From positions 570-8,649 of the forward strand of contig DLRJ01000065.1 of the NCBI GenBank assembly GCA_002500485.1: a DNA stretch of 8,080 nucleotides, in the 5' to 3' direction. Within the stretch, counting starts at the first letter, position 1, and every line of letters starts with the position of its first letter. Source of the stretch: Dehalococcoidia bacterium UBA7891. Its GTDB lineage: Bacteria; Chloroflexota; Dehalococcoidia; Lucifugimonadales; UBA826. This document shows, piece after piece, positions 1-6,506 of this stretch. The notes under the pieces were generated by a model. That model was not told the origin of the DNA. It did not search any database and saw only the letters and a program-made list of their open reading frames with translations. The position numbers were made by a program, and so were the translations under genes.

Positions 1-704
1 TTAGTGCTTTGATCACCATCAACATCAGTCATATTAAAAGAAACAGCTACGGATTCGGAAAGGACACTTTGTAAAAAACTTTGATCAACGTCAGCATCTG
101 TAGTAATGAAACATAGCATTGTCGCCATATTCGGATGAATCATCCCTACCCCTTTCGCCGCTCCTCCAACTGTGACAGTCTTTCCGTCATGCATAAATGA
201 AACCGCCCGCTCTTTATGCTTGGAGTCTGTAGTCATTATAGATTTCGCAAACTCTGTACCACCATCATTGGAAAGAGTTATATTGACAATATTCTGACGG
301 ATCAATGCCATCGGAAGTTCCACTCCAATCATTCCGGTGCTTGCCACATAAAGATCATCTCCAGACACACCAACATGACTGGCCGCCAAGGAGGCAAGTT
401 CTTCTGCGTCGGTCAGCCCTTGGGGGCCTACACTGCAATTGGCGCATCCGCTATTAGCAACGATACCCCTTGAAATACCAGCCTTTTTTCTCTTACGACT
501 GACTGTCACTGAGGGTGATTCGATGCTGTTAGTGGTAAATGTCGCCGCCGAGTTGGCCGGTAGGTCAGATAAAATTATTCCTAAGTCAGGAAATCCCGCT
601 TCGGTTTTTAACCCTGCATATGTGGATCCAGCTGTGAAGCCAGTAGCTGAGGTGACCCCACCTCCATTTATTATTTCTATCAACCTGGGCTCTCCTTTTT
701 CCAT
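1..704 (-). CDS. argJ: ArgJ: bifunctional ornithine acetyltransferase / N-acetylglutamate synthase (partial, C-terminus outside window)
   Basis: ArgJ transfers the acetyl group of N-acetylornithine to glutamate in the cytosolic arginine pathway; bifunctional forms also use acetyl-CoA. I read 234 codons leftward from the ATG at 704-702; the frame stays open to the window edge. The N-terminus carries the family opening INGGGVTSATGF (residues 12-23). NSGCANC follows at 84-90, then the oxyanion-hole segment STGMIG (122-127; Thr123-Gly124). The self-cleavage motif KGVGMIHPNMATML spans 184-197. Thr195 is the expected nucleophile that becomes the N-terminus of the beta chain. Full-length ArgJ is about 400 residues, so roughly 60 percent is here. 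GGTAGG at 716-711 is a fair ribosome site, 6 nt before the ATG. One oddity: the usual NSGNANACTG is NSGCANCSVG here. The family call is secure from motifs; mono- versus bifunctionality cannot be told. Confidence 0.95.
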   Translation of the reverse strand, partial: MEKGEPRLIEIINGGGVTSATGFTAGSTYAGLKTEAGFPDLGIILSDLPANSAATFTTNSIESPSVTVSRKRKKAGISRGIVANSGCANCSVGPQGLTDAEELASLAASHVGVSGDDLYVASTGMIGVELPMALIRQNIVNITLSNDGGTEFAKSIMTTDSKHKERAVSFMHDGKTVTVGGAAKGVGMIHPNMATMLCFITTDADVDQSFLQSVLSESVAVSFNMTDVDGDQST

Positions 705-731
705 TGACAACCTACCAGTTAGAAAAGCAGA

Positions 732-759
732 CAAAAAATGGCGGAATATGTCCGCCATT
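732..759 (-). terminator. Terminator-like hairpin in the argJ leader
   Basis: Perfect 9-bp arms (737-745 and 751-759, core ATGGCGGA / TCCGCCAT) enclose a 5-nt loop. On the minus strand the hairpin is followed by a run of T residues (738-733), the form of an intrinsic terminator. It sits between the argJ promoter core and the argJ start codon, so it would act as an attenuator or double as an operator. No minus-strand gene lies upstream for it to terminate. The opposite strand has no T-run after the stem. Confidence 0.5.
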
Positions 760-772
760 CAAAAGCTTCGAA

Positions 773-783
773 ATTATAGCATA
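773..783 (-). promoter_or_regulatory. Leftward extended -10 promoter for argJ
   Basis: The minus strand reads TATGCTATAAT, a perfect TGnTATAAT extended -10 (TATAAT at 778-773). No good -35 is seen 17 bp upstream (GTACCT), as is usual for extended -10 promoters. Expected transcription start is near 766, about 60 nt before the argJ ATG and only about 8 nt before the hairpin. Confidence 0.55.
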
Positions 784-801
784 TAGGTACACCTTAGGTA
801 C
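784..801. repeat. TAGGTAC direct repeat, one helical turn apart (candidate operator)
   Basis: TAGGTAC occurs at 784-790 and again at 795-801, an 11-bp period that places both copies on the same face of the helix. They lie exactly between the two divergent extended -10 elements. The same heptamer recurs on the minus strand at 6527-6521, just before the flavin monooxygenase gene. One further copy at 3421-3427 is inside coding sequence and is probably chance. Confidence 0.4.
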
Positions 802-818
802 GAAAAAATGGTATTCCC

Positions 819-829
819 TATGCTACAAT
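819..829 (+). promoter_or_regulatory. Rightward extended -10 promoter for the hydroxylase-SDR-coaE operon
   Basis: TATGCTACAAT contains TGC followed by TACAAT (824-829), one mismatch from the extended -10 consensus. No convincing -35 is visible at 801-806. The start would be near 836, giving a leader of about 95 nt. The core mirrors the argJ promoter across a 35-bp gap, which favours its being real. Confidence 0.45.
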
Positions 830-836
830 CCAGCGG

Positions 837-902
837 AAAGGTACATCATTCAAAAGACTGTTCCCAAACTTAATGTAGTAAACAAAAGGAGCATCATTCA
901 AA
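837..902 (+). repeat. Direct repeat AAAGGnnCATCATTCAAA, two copies 48 bp apart
   Basis: Copies at 837-854 and 885-902 match at 16 of 18 positions (AAAGG, two variable bases, CATCATTCAAA). Both lie in the presumed 5' leader of the hydroxylase operon. A shorter relative (CATTCAAAAG) is at 756-765. They could be activator half-sites or leader RNA elements; no known motif is recognised. Confidence 0.35.
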
Positions 903-931
903 CATTTTTGGATTAGTAAGGACATAAATTA

Positions 932-3166
932 ATGACAATCACAAACACAAATCAAAAATTTACCTCAGTTGGCAGCCGCCCAATAAGACACGATGGTTTT
1001 GACAAAGTAACGGGAAAAGCTCTCTACGGGGCCGATATCGAGCTGCCTGGGCTTATCCACGGGAAAATATTGCGGAGTCCTCACGCTCACGCCAAGATAC
1101 TATCAATAGACACCTCAGAAGCAGAGAAAATGGGAGATGTTCATGCAGTAATCACAAACCACCATTTCCCAGCCCAAGAAGACAAGTCTGTTTCAAAAAT
1201 CCCCGGTCCTGCAATGAATCTAAAACAACAAACTAGTAATATTTTAGCCTCAGACAAGGTCTTATATAAGGGACATGCTGTGGCAGCTGTAGCAGCAAAC
1301 AGTGCTCATGCAGCAGAAGAGGCCCTTGCCCTCATTAAAGTGGAATATGAGCAATTACCCCATGTGTCTACCGGGGAAGAAGCAATATCGGATGGGGCCC
1401 CGTTATTGCACGATCAATACAAAAACAACATTGCCAGTCACGACGTTTTAGAAATGGGAGATGTGGATAAGGGTTTCGGTCAAGTCGATCTTGTGGTTGA
1501 GAGAGAATTCAGAACCTCAACTGTGCACCAAGGCTATATAGAACCCCATTCAGCAACTGGCTGGTGGACTGCAAACAATAAAATAACCATTTGGGGCAGT
1601 TCTCAAGGACATTTCCAAATTAGAGACAGAACATCTTTGGTCCTAGGGGTGCCTGTATCAGCAATCAAAGTGGTACCAATGGAAATTGGAGGAGGATTCG
1701 GGGGTAAAACCACGATATATTTGGAGCCAGTGGCGGCTTTGTTATCTAAAATTACAGGATATCCAGTAAAAATTACGATGTCACGTTCGGAAATCTTAGA
1801 AGCTACGGGTCCAACCTCTGGTTCATACATGAAGGTAAAGATTGGCGCCACTAAAGATGGGAAAATCACCTCAGCTCAAGCAGATTTGAAATTTGAAGCT
1901 GGTGCTTATCCCGGGTCCCCTGTAGGAGCAGCAGCAAATTGCATATTCACTCCATACGCAATCGAAAACGTAAAAATAGACGGCTATGACATAGTAAATA
2001 ATAAGCCAAAGACCAACGCGTACCGGGCACCTGGAGCACCTATCGGCGCGTTTGCCGCTGAGACTTTAATCGATGAATTGGCGGAAAAAATTGGTATGGA
2101 CCCGTTGGATCTAAGGATAATGAATGGTGCCAAGCAGGGTACACCTAGAGTTTCCGGAATAAATAATCCTCTAATTGGATGCATAGAAACCTTCCAAACC
2201 ACCAAAGAACACGACCATTATCAATCCCCGAAAAGCAGCAAAAAATCAGGACGAGGAGTAGCCTCCGGGTTTTGGATCAATGGGAGTGGAGCAGCCTGCG
2301 CTGTGGCTAACGTAAATTTCGATGGCACTGTAAACCTTACTATAGGTTCTATGGATATCGGAGGTTTAAGACCAGTTGCGGCCCAGCATGTTGCAGAAGT
2401 ACTAGGAATACATGTTGATGACGTAATTCCACAGGTGGGAGATACCGAAACTATCGGATATACCTCCATGACAGGAGGCAGTGGTGGAGCCTTCAAAACG
2501 GGCTGGGCCAGCTATGAGGCTGCCCAGGATGTCAAAAGACAAATGCTAGAAAGAGCCGCGGAGGTATGGGAAACATCCCTCGACGATATAGAACTTGAAA
2601 ACGGTATCTTCAAACATTCTGCTGACACCGAGTTGAAAATGTCATTCCAGGAATTGGCAGGTCATCTTCCAGAAACAGGAGGACCGGTTGTGGGTAGAGC
2701 TAACCTTGATCCAAGAGGTCCAGGTAGCGCGTTTGCCACTCATGTGGTTGATCTCGAGGTTGATATAGAAACAGGAAAAGTGACCATTCTCAGATACACG
2801 GCTGCTCAGGATGCCGGCAAGGCGATACACCCTAGTTATGTAGAAGGCCAAATACAAGGAGGTGCCGTGCAAGGGATTGGATGGGCGTTAAATGAGGAAT
2901 ATTTCATAAATGATTCAGGAGGTATGACCAACGCTAGCCTGCTCGACTACAGGATGCCCACTTCTTTGGATTTGCCGATGATTGAAGCCCTGATAATAGA
3001 AGTGCCGAATCCGCTGCATCCATATGGAGTCCGTGGAGTTGGGGAGGTTGCAATAGTACCTCCGCTGGCGGCAATAGCAAACGCTATATATGATGCCATC
3101 GGTGTAAGGATGACTGAATTACCTATGAATCCAGCCGCAGTAAGAAAAGCTATAAACGGAGAATAA
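932..3166 (+). CDS. Xanthine dehydrogenase / CoxL-family molybdopterin-binding subunit (orphan large subunit)
   Basis: A large catalytic subunit of a molybdenum hydroxylase, which hydroxylates a carbon (aldehyde, N-heterocycle or similar) with oxygen from water, using molybdopterin cytosine dinucleotide. An aldehyde-oxidase a/b-hammerhead domain covers about residues 20-140, followed by two Mo-cofactor-binding domains (about 160-400 and 430-735). Visible signatures are SSQGHFQIRDR (223-233), GGGFGGK (253-259), active-site loop AYRAPG (363-368), TGGSGGAF (514-521), QIQGGAVQGIGWAL (640-653) and the catalytic glutamate E705 in RGVGE. At 744 residues it is close to full family length. AYRAPG is not the AYxCSFR motif of form I CO dehydrogenase, so CO oxidation is unlikely. 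No FAD (CoxM) or 2Fe-2S (CoxS) subunit gene is adjacent. TAAGGA at 917-922 supports the ATG. It is first in an operon with the SDR and coaE. Family certain, substrate unknown. Confidence 0.93.
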   Translation: MTITNTNQKFTSVGSRPIRHDGFDKVTGKALYGADIELPGLIHGKILRSPHAHAKILSIDTSEAEKMGDVHAVITNHHFPAQEDKSVSKIPGPAMNLKQQTSNILASDKVLYKGHAVAAVAANSAHAAEEALALIKVEYEQLPHVSTGEEAISDGAPLLHDQYKNNIASHDVLEMGDVDKGFGQVDLVVEREFRTSTVHQGYIEPHSATGWWTANNKITIWGSSQGHFQIRDRTSLVLGVPVSAIKVVPMEIGGGFGGKTTIYLEPVAALLSKITGYPVKITMSRSEILEATGPTSGSYMKVKIGATKDGKITSAQADLKFEAGAYPGSPVGAAANCIFTPYAIENVKIDGYDIVNNKPKTNAYRAPGAPIGAFAAETLIDELAEKIGMDPLDLRIMNGAKQGTPRVSGINNPLIGCIETFQTTKEHDHYQSPKSSKKSGRGVASGFWINGSGAACAVANVNFDGTVNLTIGSMDIGGLRPVAAQHVAEVLGIHVDDVIPQVGDTETIGYTSMTGGSGGAFKTGWASYEAAQDVKRQMLERAAEVWETSLDDIELENGIFKHSADTELKMSFQELAGHLPETGGPVVGRANLDPRGPGSAFATHVVDLEVDIETGKVTILRYTAAQDAGKAIHPSYVEGQIQGGAVQGIGWALNEEYFINDSGGMTNASLLDYRMPTSLDLPMIEALIIEVPNPLHPYGVRGVGEVAIVPPLAAIANAIYDAIGVRMTELPMNPAAVRKAINGE

Positions 3167-3170
3167 TTTG

Positions 3171-3920
3171 GTGAAAAGAATTTTAGTCACTGGGATGAGC
3201 GGATTAATTGGAGGTCTCCTCAAGGACCATTTGATTTCTATCGGCGAATATCAACTTTCGGCCCTAAATCGGAGTTTTGTCGAAGGAATATCTACCCATT
3301 CAGCTGATATCGCAGAATTAGAACAAATTAGGCCCGCTTTTGAAAACATAGATGTGGTAGTTCATTTAGCCGCATACCTAGGTTCAGACAGTTTTGAAGA
3401 GCAACTTCCAACCAACATAATAGGTACATATAACGTCTTTGAGGCTGCCAGGGCAGCTGGGGTTAAAAGAGTTGTTTATGCCAGTAGTGGTAGCACTGTA
3501 AGAGGGGTGGAGAACATCTACCCATATGGGGAGATCGCCCAAGGTAACTACGAAAATGTTAAAGGACCTATTCCACTTATCACGCATCAAGACATACGAC
3601 CTGGGGGAGTTTACGGGGCCACGAAAGTCTGGGGAGAGGCTTTAGCACGACACTTTTCAGATACTTACGATATGTCTATCCTTTGTGTTCGAATAGGTTC
3701 AGTTACAAAAGAAAATATTCCTTCTGATGCCCGTCAAAAGTCCATATATCTAAGCCATAAAGATGTATGCCAAATACTGCAATTATCTATCGACGCACCA
3801 AGTGAACTTAAATACGATGTTTTTTTAGCGACATCGAACAATAGGTGGTCGTACCGAGATCTAGAGCACCCAAGAAAGATATTAGGATATGAACCTTTGA
3901 ACTCAGCAGAGGATTTATAA
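3171..3920 (+). CDS. NAD(P)-dependent epimerase/dehydratase-family SDR, uronate-dehydrogenase-like
   Basis: An extended short-chain dehydrogenase with a Rossmann fold. The nucleotide loop TGMSGLIG is at about residues 7-14, DVVVHLAA is near 61-68, the catalytic Ser is in YASSGS (about 103-108), and YGATK (148-152) is the YxxxK pair. The C-terminal half (RIGSV, YLSHKDV, LGYEPLNSAEDL) resembles, from memory, bacterial uronate dehydrogenases, which oxidise hexuronic acids to aldarolactones. That assignment is inference; a generic sugar-acid or aldehyde dehydrogenase is possible. I chose GTG at 3171 because MKRILVTG is the usual N-terminus and GGAG (3158-3161) is 9 nt away. A TTG at 3168, one codon earlier, is the alternative. 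The gene begins 1-4 nt after the hydroxylase stop and its TAA abuts the coaE ATG, so all three are co-translated. Length is about 249 residues, normal for this subgroup. Confidence 0.87.
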   Translation: MKRILVTGMSGLIGGLLKDHLISIGEYQLSALNRSFVEGISTHSADIAELEQIRPAFENIDVVVHLAAYLGSDSFEEQLPTNIIGTYNVFEAARAAGVKRVVYASSGSTVRGVENIYPYGEIAQGNYENVKGPIPLITHQDIRPGGVYGATKVWGEALARHFSDTYDMSILCVRIGSVTKENIPSDARQKSIYLSHKDVCQILQLSIDAPSELKYDVFLATSNNRWSYRDLEHPRKILGYEPLNSAEDL

Positions 3921-4589
3921 ATGCCTTTAGTTATAGGAATTACAGGGGCAATAGCTTCAGGCAAAAGCACAGCCTGTCAGATTTTAGAAAATCTCGGGGG
4001 GACACATTGCGACGCCGATAAATTGGTTCACAGAATGTACGATCCTGGTAAACCGGCTTTTCACCGAATCGTAGAATCCTTTGGAGATGAAGTTGTAGGA
4101 ACCGATGGTTTTATAGACAGAAAACAACTTGGGTCCAAAGTGTTTGGAAACCCTGAAAAAATGTCTGAACTCACCACTGCAATTGGCGATATCAAAGCTG
4201 AAGTGAGCGGGGTAATGAAGCAGTGGAGAAATACTCTCAGCCTCCATGAGGTCGGCCTCATGGAGGCTGTTAATTTCATAGAAGCCGGATACGGAATATA
4301 TAGCGACATAACCTGGCTATTCGCCGTGGATGACGAGATGGCGATAAAAAGACTTAAGGAAAGAAACAGTTTTAGTGAGGAAGAAGCTACACAGAGGCTT
4401 TCAAGTCAAAAAAAATGGCAAGATCGCGCGCCTGCCTCAGATATTGTAACGATGAATAACGGGTCTTTAAAAGAATTAAAAGAGTCCGTAACAAAGCAAT
4501 ATGCTGAATTAACCGACAACTATTCAAAAGGTTTACTCCCACCTTCAAAATACATAAATTGGTGGGAAAAACATTCACCTAAAGATTAA
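3921..4589 (+). CDS. coaE: Dephospho-CoA kinase (CoaE)
   Basis: CoaE phosphorylates the 3'-hydroxyl of dephospho-CoA with ATP, the last step of coenzyme A synthesis in the cytosol. The protein of 222 residues has the P-loop GAIASGKS (9-16), the substrate-binding DAD (31-33), LMEAVNFIEAG (113-123, family form VLEAPLLFEAG), the lid motif RLKERNSFSEEEA (144-156) with two arginines, and the C-terminal SSQKKW...ASDIVTMNNGS block. Two deviations stand out. The conserved His-Pro after the LxxI segment is replaced by AIGDI (87-91), and about 20 residues extend the C-terminus beyond the usual end. The ATG follows the SDR TAA with no gap (TAAATG), with AGAGGA at 3908-3913 as ribosome site. A core gene as the last cistron of a catabolic operon is unusual. 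A perfect 14-bp inverted repeat lies within the gene at 4238-4269. Confidence 0.9.
   Translation: MPLVIGITGAIASGKSTACQILENLGGTHCDADKLVHRMYDPGKPAFHRIVESFGDEVVGTDGFIDRKQLGSKVFGNPEKMSELTTAIGDIKAEVSGVMKQWRNTLSLHEVGLMEAVNFIEAGYGIYSDITWLFAVDDEMAIKRLKERNSFSEEEATQRLSSQKKWQDRAPASDIVTMNNGSLKELKESVTKQYAELTDNYSKGLLPPSKYINWWEKHSPKD
4238..4269. repeat. Perfect 14-bp inverted repeat inside coaE
   Basis: CAGCCTCCATGAGG (4238-4251) and its exact complement CCTCATGGAGGCTG (4256-4269) flank a TCGG tetraloop. The RNA would form a very stable hairpin on either strand. It encodes residues about 106-117 of CoaE and keeps the frame. No T-run follows on either strand, so it is not an intrinsic terminator. Confidence 0.85.
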
Positions 4590-4603
4590 TTAAGACCTTA
4601 ATT
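4588..4603. repeat. AT-rich palindrome at the convergent stop codons
   Basis: AATTAAG (4588-4594) and CTTAATT (4597-4603) are separated by 2 nt and span the point where coaE (+) and the PIG-L gene (-) end back to back. Its AT-rich stem and tiny loop make it a poor hairpin. No other terminator-like structure is seen for either operon here. Confidence 0.5.
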
Positions 4604-5288
4604 CCAACCGCTTAAAGGCTTCTGCAATTTCTGCATTGACCTTCGGCCCATATACTGAAAATCTATTTCTTAATCTCACGCGGCCCTCATCTTTGGACGA
4701 AGACATTTGGCTTGCATGGCAATAGAGGGCGTTTACTTTATCTTCGAAATGTTCATCAATATCTATAAAAGTATCAGGTTCATCTGTGCCCCAGAGATAC
4801 ACTTCCAAGGTTTTGTGTGGTTCCAGACCTTCTGCAATCAAGTCCGGGTATGCTAAATAGTCACGAGCGTAAGGAAAAACAGCATCAAGGGCTACTCTAC
4901 CAGTCACATAATGATCCTGATGCCTTATCCATTTTCTCTCCGGATCTATAGTCACAACTATATCTGGACGGTGGGCACGTATTTCCCTCACTAGCTCCTT
5001 CCTAAAGGGATCTCCATTCTGTACACCTTGATCAGGATGGTCTAGAAAAACAACGTTTGTAAGGCCTAACAATTTGGCAGATTCTAACTGTTCCTTTCTT
5101 CGAGTTTGTGCCAATTCTTCGGAGGATATGGAGCGATCACTAGTGCCTTTATTCCCATTAGTACAAACCACCAAAACAATGTTCGCACCAAGGTGAGACC
5201 ATTTCGCTATAGTTCCCCCTGCTCCACTCTCAGCATCATCTGGATGGGGAGTAATAACTAAAACTCTTTTCTCTTTCATATTTTTCAT
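4590..5288 (-). CDS. PIG-L / LmbE-family zinc-dependent deacetylase
   Basis: This 232-residue protein belongs to the PIG-L family, Zn-dependent N-deacetylases acting on N-acetylglucosamine-type or related amide substrates (MshB, BshB, LmbE relatives). The metal-binding motif PHPDDAE is at residues 14-20: His15 and Asp18 bind zinc and Asp17 is the likely base. HQDH at 123-126 supplies the third ligand, His126. TNGNKG (43-48) and the RRKEQLESAKLLGL helix (63-76) are also typical. The C-terminal IDIDEHFEDKVNALYCHASQ is the common helix of this family. There is no signal peptide, so it is cytosolic. GAGG at 5307-5304 is about 14 nt from the ATG, long for a ribosome site; a second ATG at 5279 is even farther. 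The gene follows the flavin monooxygenase by 46 bp on the same strand, probably co-transcribed. The small-molecule substrate is unknown. Confidence 0.92.
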   Translation of the reverse strand: MKNMKEKRVLVITPHPDDAESGAGGTIAKWSHLGANIVLVVCTNGNKGTSDRSISSEELAQTRRKEQLESAKLLGLTNVVFLDHPDQGVQNGDPFRKELVREIRAHRPDIVVTIDPERKWIRHQDHYVTGRVALDAVFPYARDYLAYPDLIAEGLEPHKTLEVYLWGTDEPDTFIDIDEHFEDKVNALYCHASQMSSSKDEGRVRLRNRFSVYGPKVNAEIAEAFKRLELRS

Positions 5289-5334
5289 GAATTTGGTTTT
5301 AATCCTCTTAATTAAAGTGTCAAGCCTTTGAAAA

Positions 5335-6501
5335 TTATGGGGTTTTTACCTTCGGCATGATTTCCTTACCAAATCGATCCAATTGCTCAAGTATCACTTT
5401 TTCTGGAGTTCCTATAACTTGTCCAACGTTTATAGCTTTGAGACCTGGATATCTAGCTTGAATTTCCAATAATTTTTCGGCGATGGATTCCGGGGTGCCC
5501 ACCAGCCAGCTCCCTGATTCTACTGCTTGTTCGAGTGTAGGCAAATTTGCGGTTTTGGCAAACTGTGATCCTTTGGATAGTTGGCCTATTTGATCATCAG
5601 TAAGGCCTTTTACCATTCCTAAAGGAGCGAACATTTTCATGTTTTCTTCGAAAAAAGGTCTGGCTTCCTCAATTGCTTGTTTTTCACTATCTGCTATGTG
5701 GAATGAAAAGCCTATGCACAGATTTCCGCCTAGGTCTGTTTCTATCCCATATTGTGACTGTACTCTTTGCCACTCTTTGATCACATTTTCGCTGGCCCCA
5801 CCAGGAGCCGCACCTCCTCCAATAACTCCTTTGATGGCATGCTTGGCCATAAAAGACAAACCCCTTTCACTAGCACTGACTATGGGTTGCCAGCACTCTA
5901 CCGGGCGTTGTAGAGGTCTAGGCACCAAGGTTATTTCCTTTAGGTCATATCCCCGGTAGGGAATCTCGGGCGGAATCACGTAATTTTCCCCCACATGAGA
6001 AAAGGAATCTGAATGAAATGCCTTAAACATTACATCAACCTGTTCCTCAAATAATTCCCTGTTGGCATCTCCATCCAACATTGGGTTGCCGAAAGATTCA
6101 ACTTCCCTCGTGTGATAACCCCTACCCACTCCAAAAACTACTCTTTTATTGGTTAATATTTCAGCCGTGGCATAATCTTCTGCCATTCTCAATGGATGCC
6201 ACATCGGTGACACATTGAACCCACATCCGATCCTTATATTTTTAGTCAAATGAGCCAGATGAACAGCTAGCATTAACACGTTAGGGATACATTCGTATCC
6301 TTCTTTTTGAAAATGGTGTTCTGCCATCCACAAAATATCATAGCCATTGGAGTCCATAACTTTGGCTATTGCTTCAGCTTTCGCATAAACGGTGTTCAGC
6401 TCTTCTGCTGAATAGGTGCGGTCATTAGCAGGAATCGAATCAAATCCAACTGATTCAAGGTCTATATGTCCTGCGTACAATGTTCCGATGCTATCTATCA
6501 T
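5335..6501 (-). CDS. LLM-class flavin-dependent monooxygenase (bacterial luciferase-like)
   Basis: The 388-residue protein is a TIM-barrel member of the luciferase-like monooxygenase family. These enzymes use reduced FMN supplied by a separate reductase and O2 to oxygenate organic substrates, for example by Baeyer-Villiger or desulfonation chemistry. Family signatures are WMAEHHF (58-64), NIRIGCGFNVSPMWHPLRMAEDYA (88-111), GVGRGY (124-129), REL-FEEQVDVM (148-158) and VGTPESIAEKL near the C-terminus. An insertion rich in glycine and alanine (GVIGGGAAPGG, 225-235) lies in the barrel. No signal peptide or membrane segment is present. A strong ribosome site TAGGAGGT (6514-6507) precedes the ATG by 5 nt and fixes the start. 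A TAGGTAC copy lies just upstream (6527-6521). No flavin reductase gene is in the window. Substrate cannot be named; family certain. Downstream PIG-L gene is likely in the same transcript. Confidence 0.94.
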   Translation of the reverse strand: MIDSIGTLYAGHIDLESVGFDSIPANDRTYSAEELNTVYAKAEAIAKVMDSNGYDILWMAEHHFQKEGYECIPNVLMLAVHLAHLTKNIRIGCGFNVSPMWHPLRMAEDYATAEILTNKRVVFGVGRGYHTREVESFGNPMLDGDANRELFEEQVDVMFKAFHSDSFSHVGENYVIPPEIPYRGYDLKEITLVPRPLQRPVECWQPIVSASERGLSFMAKHAIKGVIGGGAAPGGASENVIKEWQRVQSQYGIETDLGGNLCIGFSFHIADSEKQAIEEARPFFEENMKMFAPLGMVKGLTDDQIGQLSKGSQFAKTANLPTLEQAVESGSWLVGTPESIAEKLLEIQARYPGLKAINVGQVIGTPEKVILEQLDRFGKEIMPKVKTP

Positions 6502-6506
6502 GCTTG

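Larger units (their letters stand above)
705..931. other. Divergent intergenic control region between argJ and the hydroxylase operon
   Basis: No gene is visible in these 227 bp. They hold, left to right: the argJ leader with a terminator-like hairpin (732-759), a leftward extended -10 (773-783), a TAGGTAC direct repeat (784-801), a rightward extended -10 (819-829), and a leader of about 95 nt with an imperfect 18-bp direct repeat (837-854 and 885-902) ending at a good ribosome site (TAAGGA, 917-922). The two promoter cores share the 11-mer TATGCTAYAAT in opposite orientation. Confidence 0.7.

Noticed and set aside
216..786. Open frames on the plus strand at 216-473 and 439-786
   Set aside because: They lie antisense to argJ, whose motifs are unmistakable on the minus strand. 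Their translations show no family features.
704..916. Short plus-strand open frame of 70 codons in the intergenic region
   Set aside because: It overlaps the hairpin and both promoters, has no ribosome site, and its composition does not look like protein.
3421..3427. TAGGTAC copy inside the SDR gene
   Set aside because: It lies in coding sequence for conserved residues (IIGTY); about one chance copy is expected in a window of this length.
4238..4269. coaE inverted repeat read as a transcription terminator
   Set aside because: No T-run follows on either strand and it lies mid-gene.
5288..5334. Exact TTGACA on the minus strand (5323-5318) before the PIG-L gene
   Set aside because: No acceptable -10 follows at 16-18 bp (best TAAAAC), and the start would coincide with the start codon. 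Co-transcription with the upstream gene is simpler.
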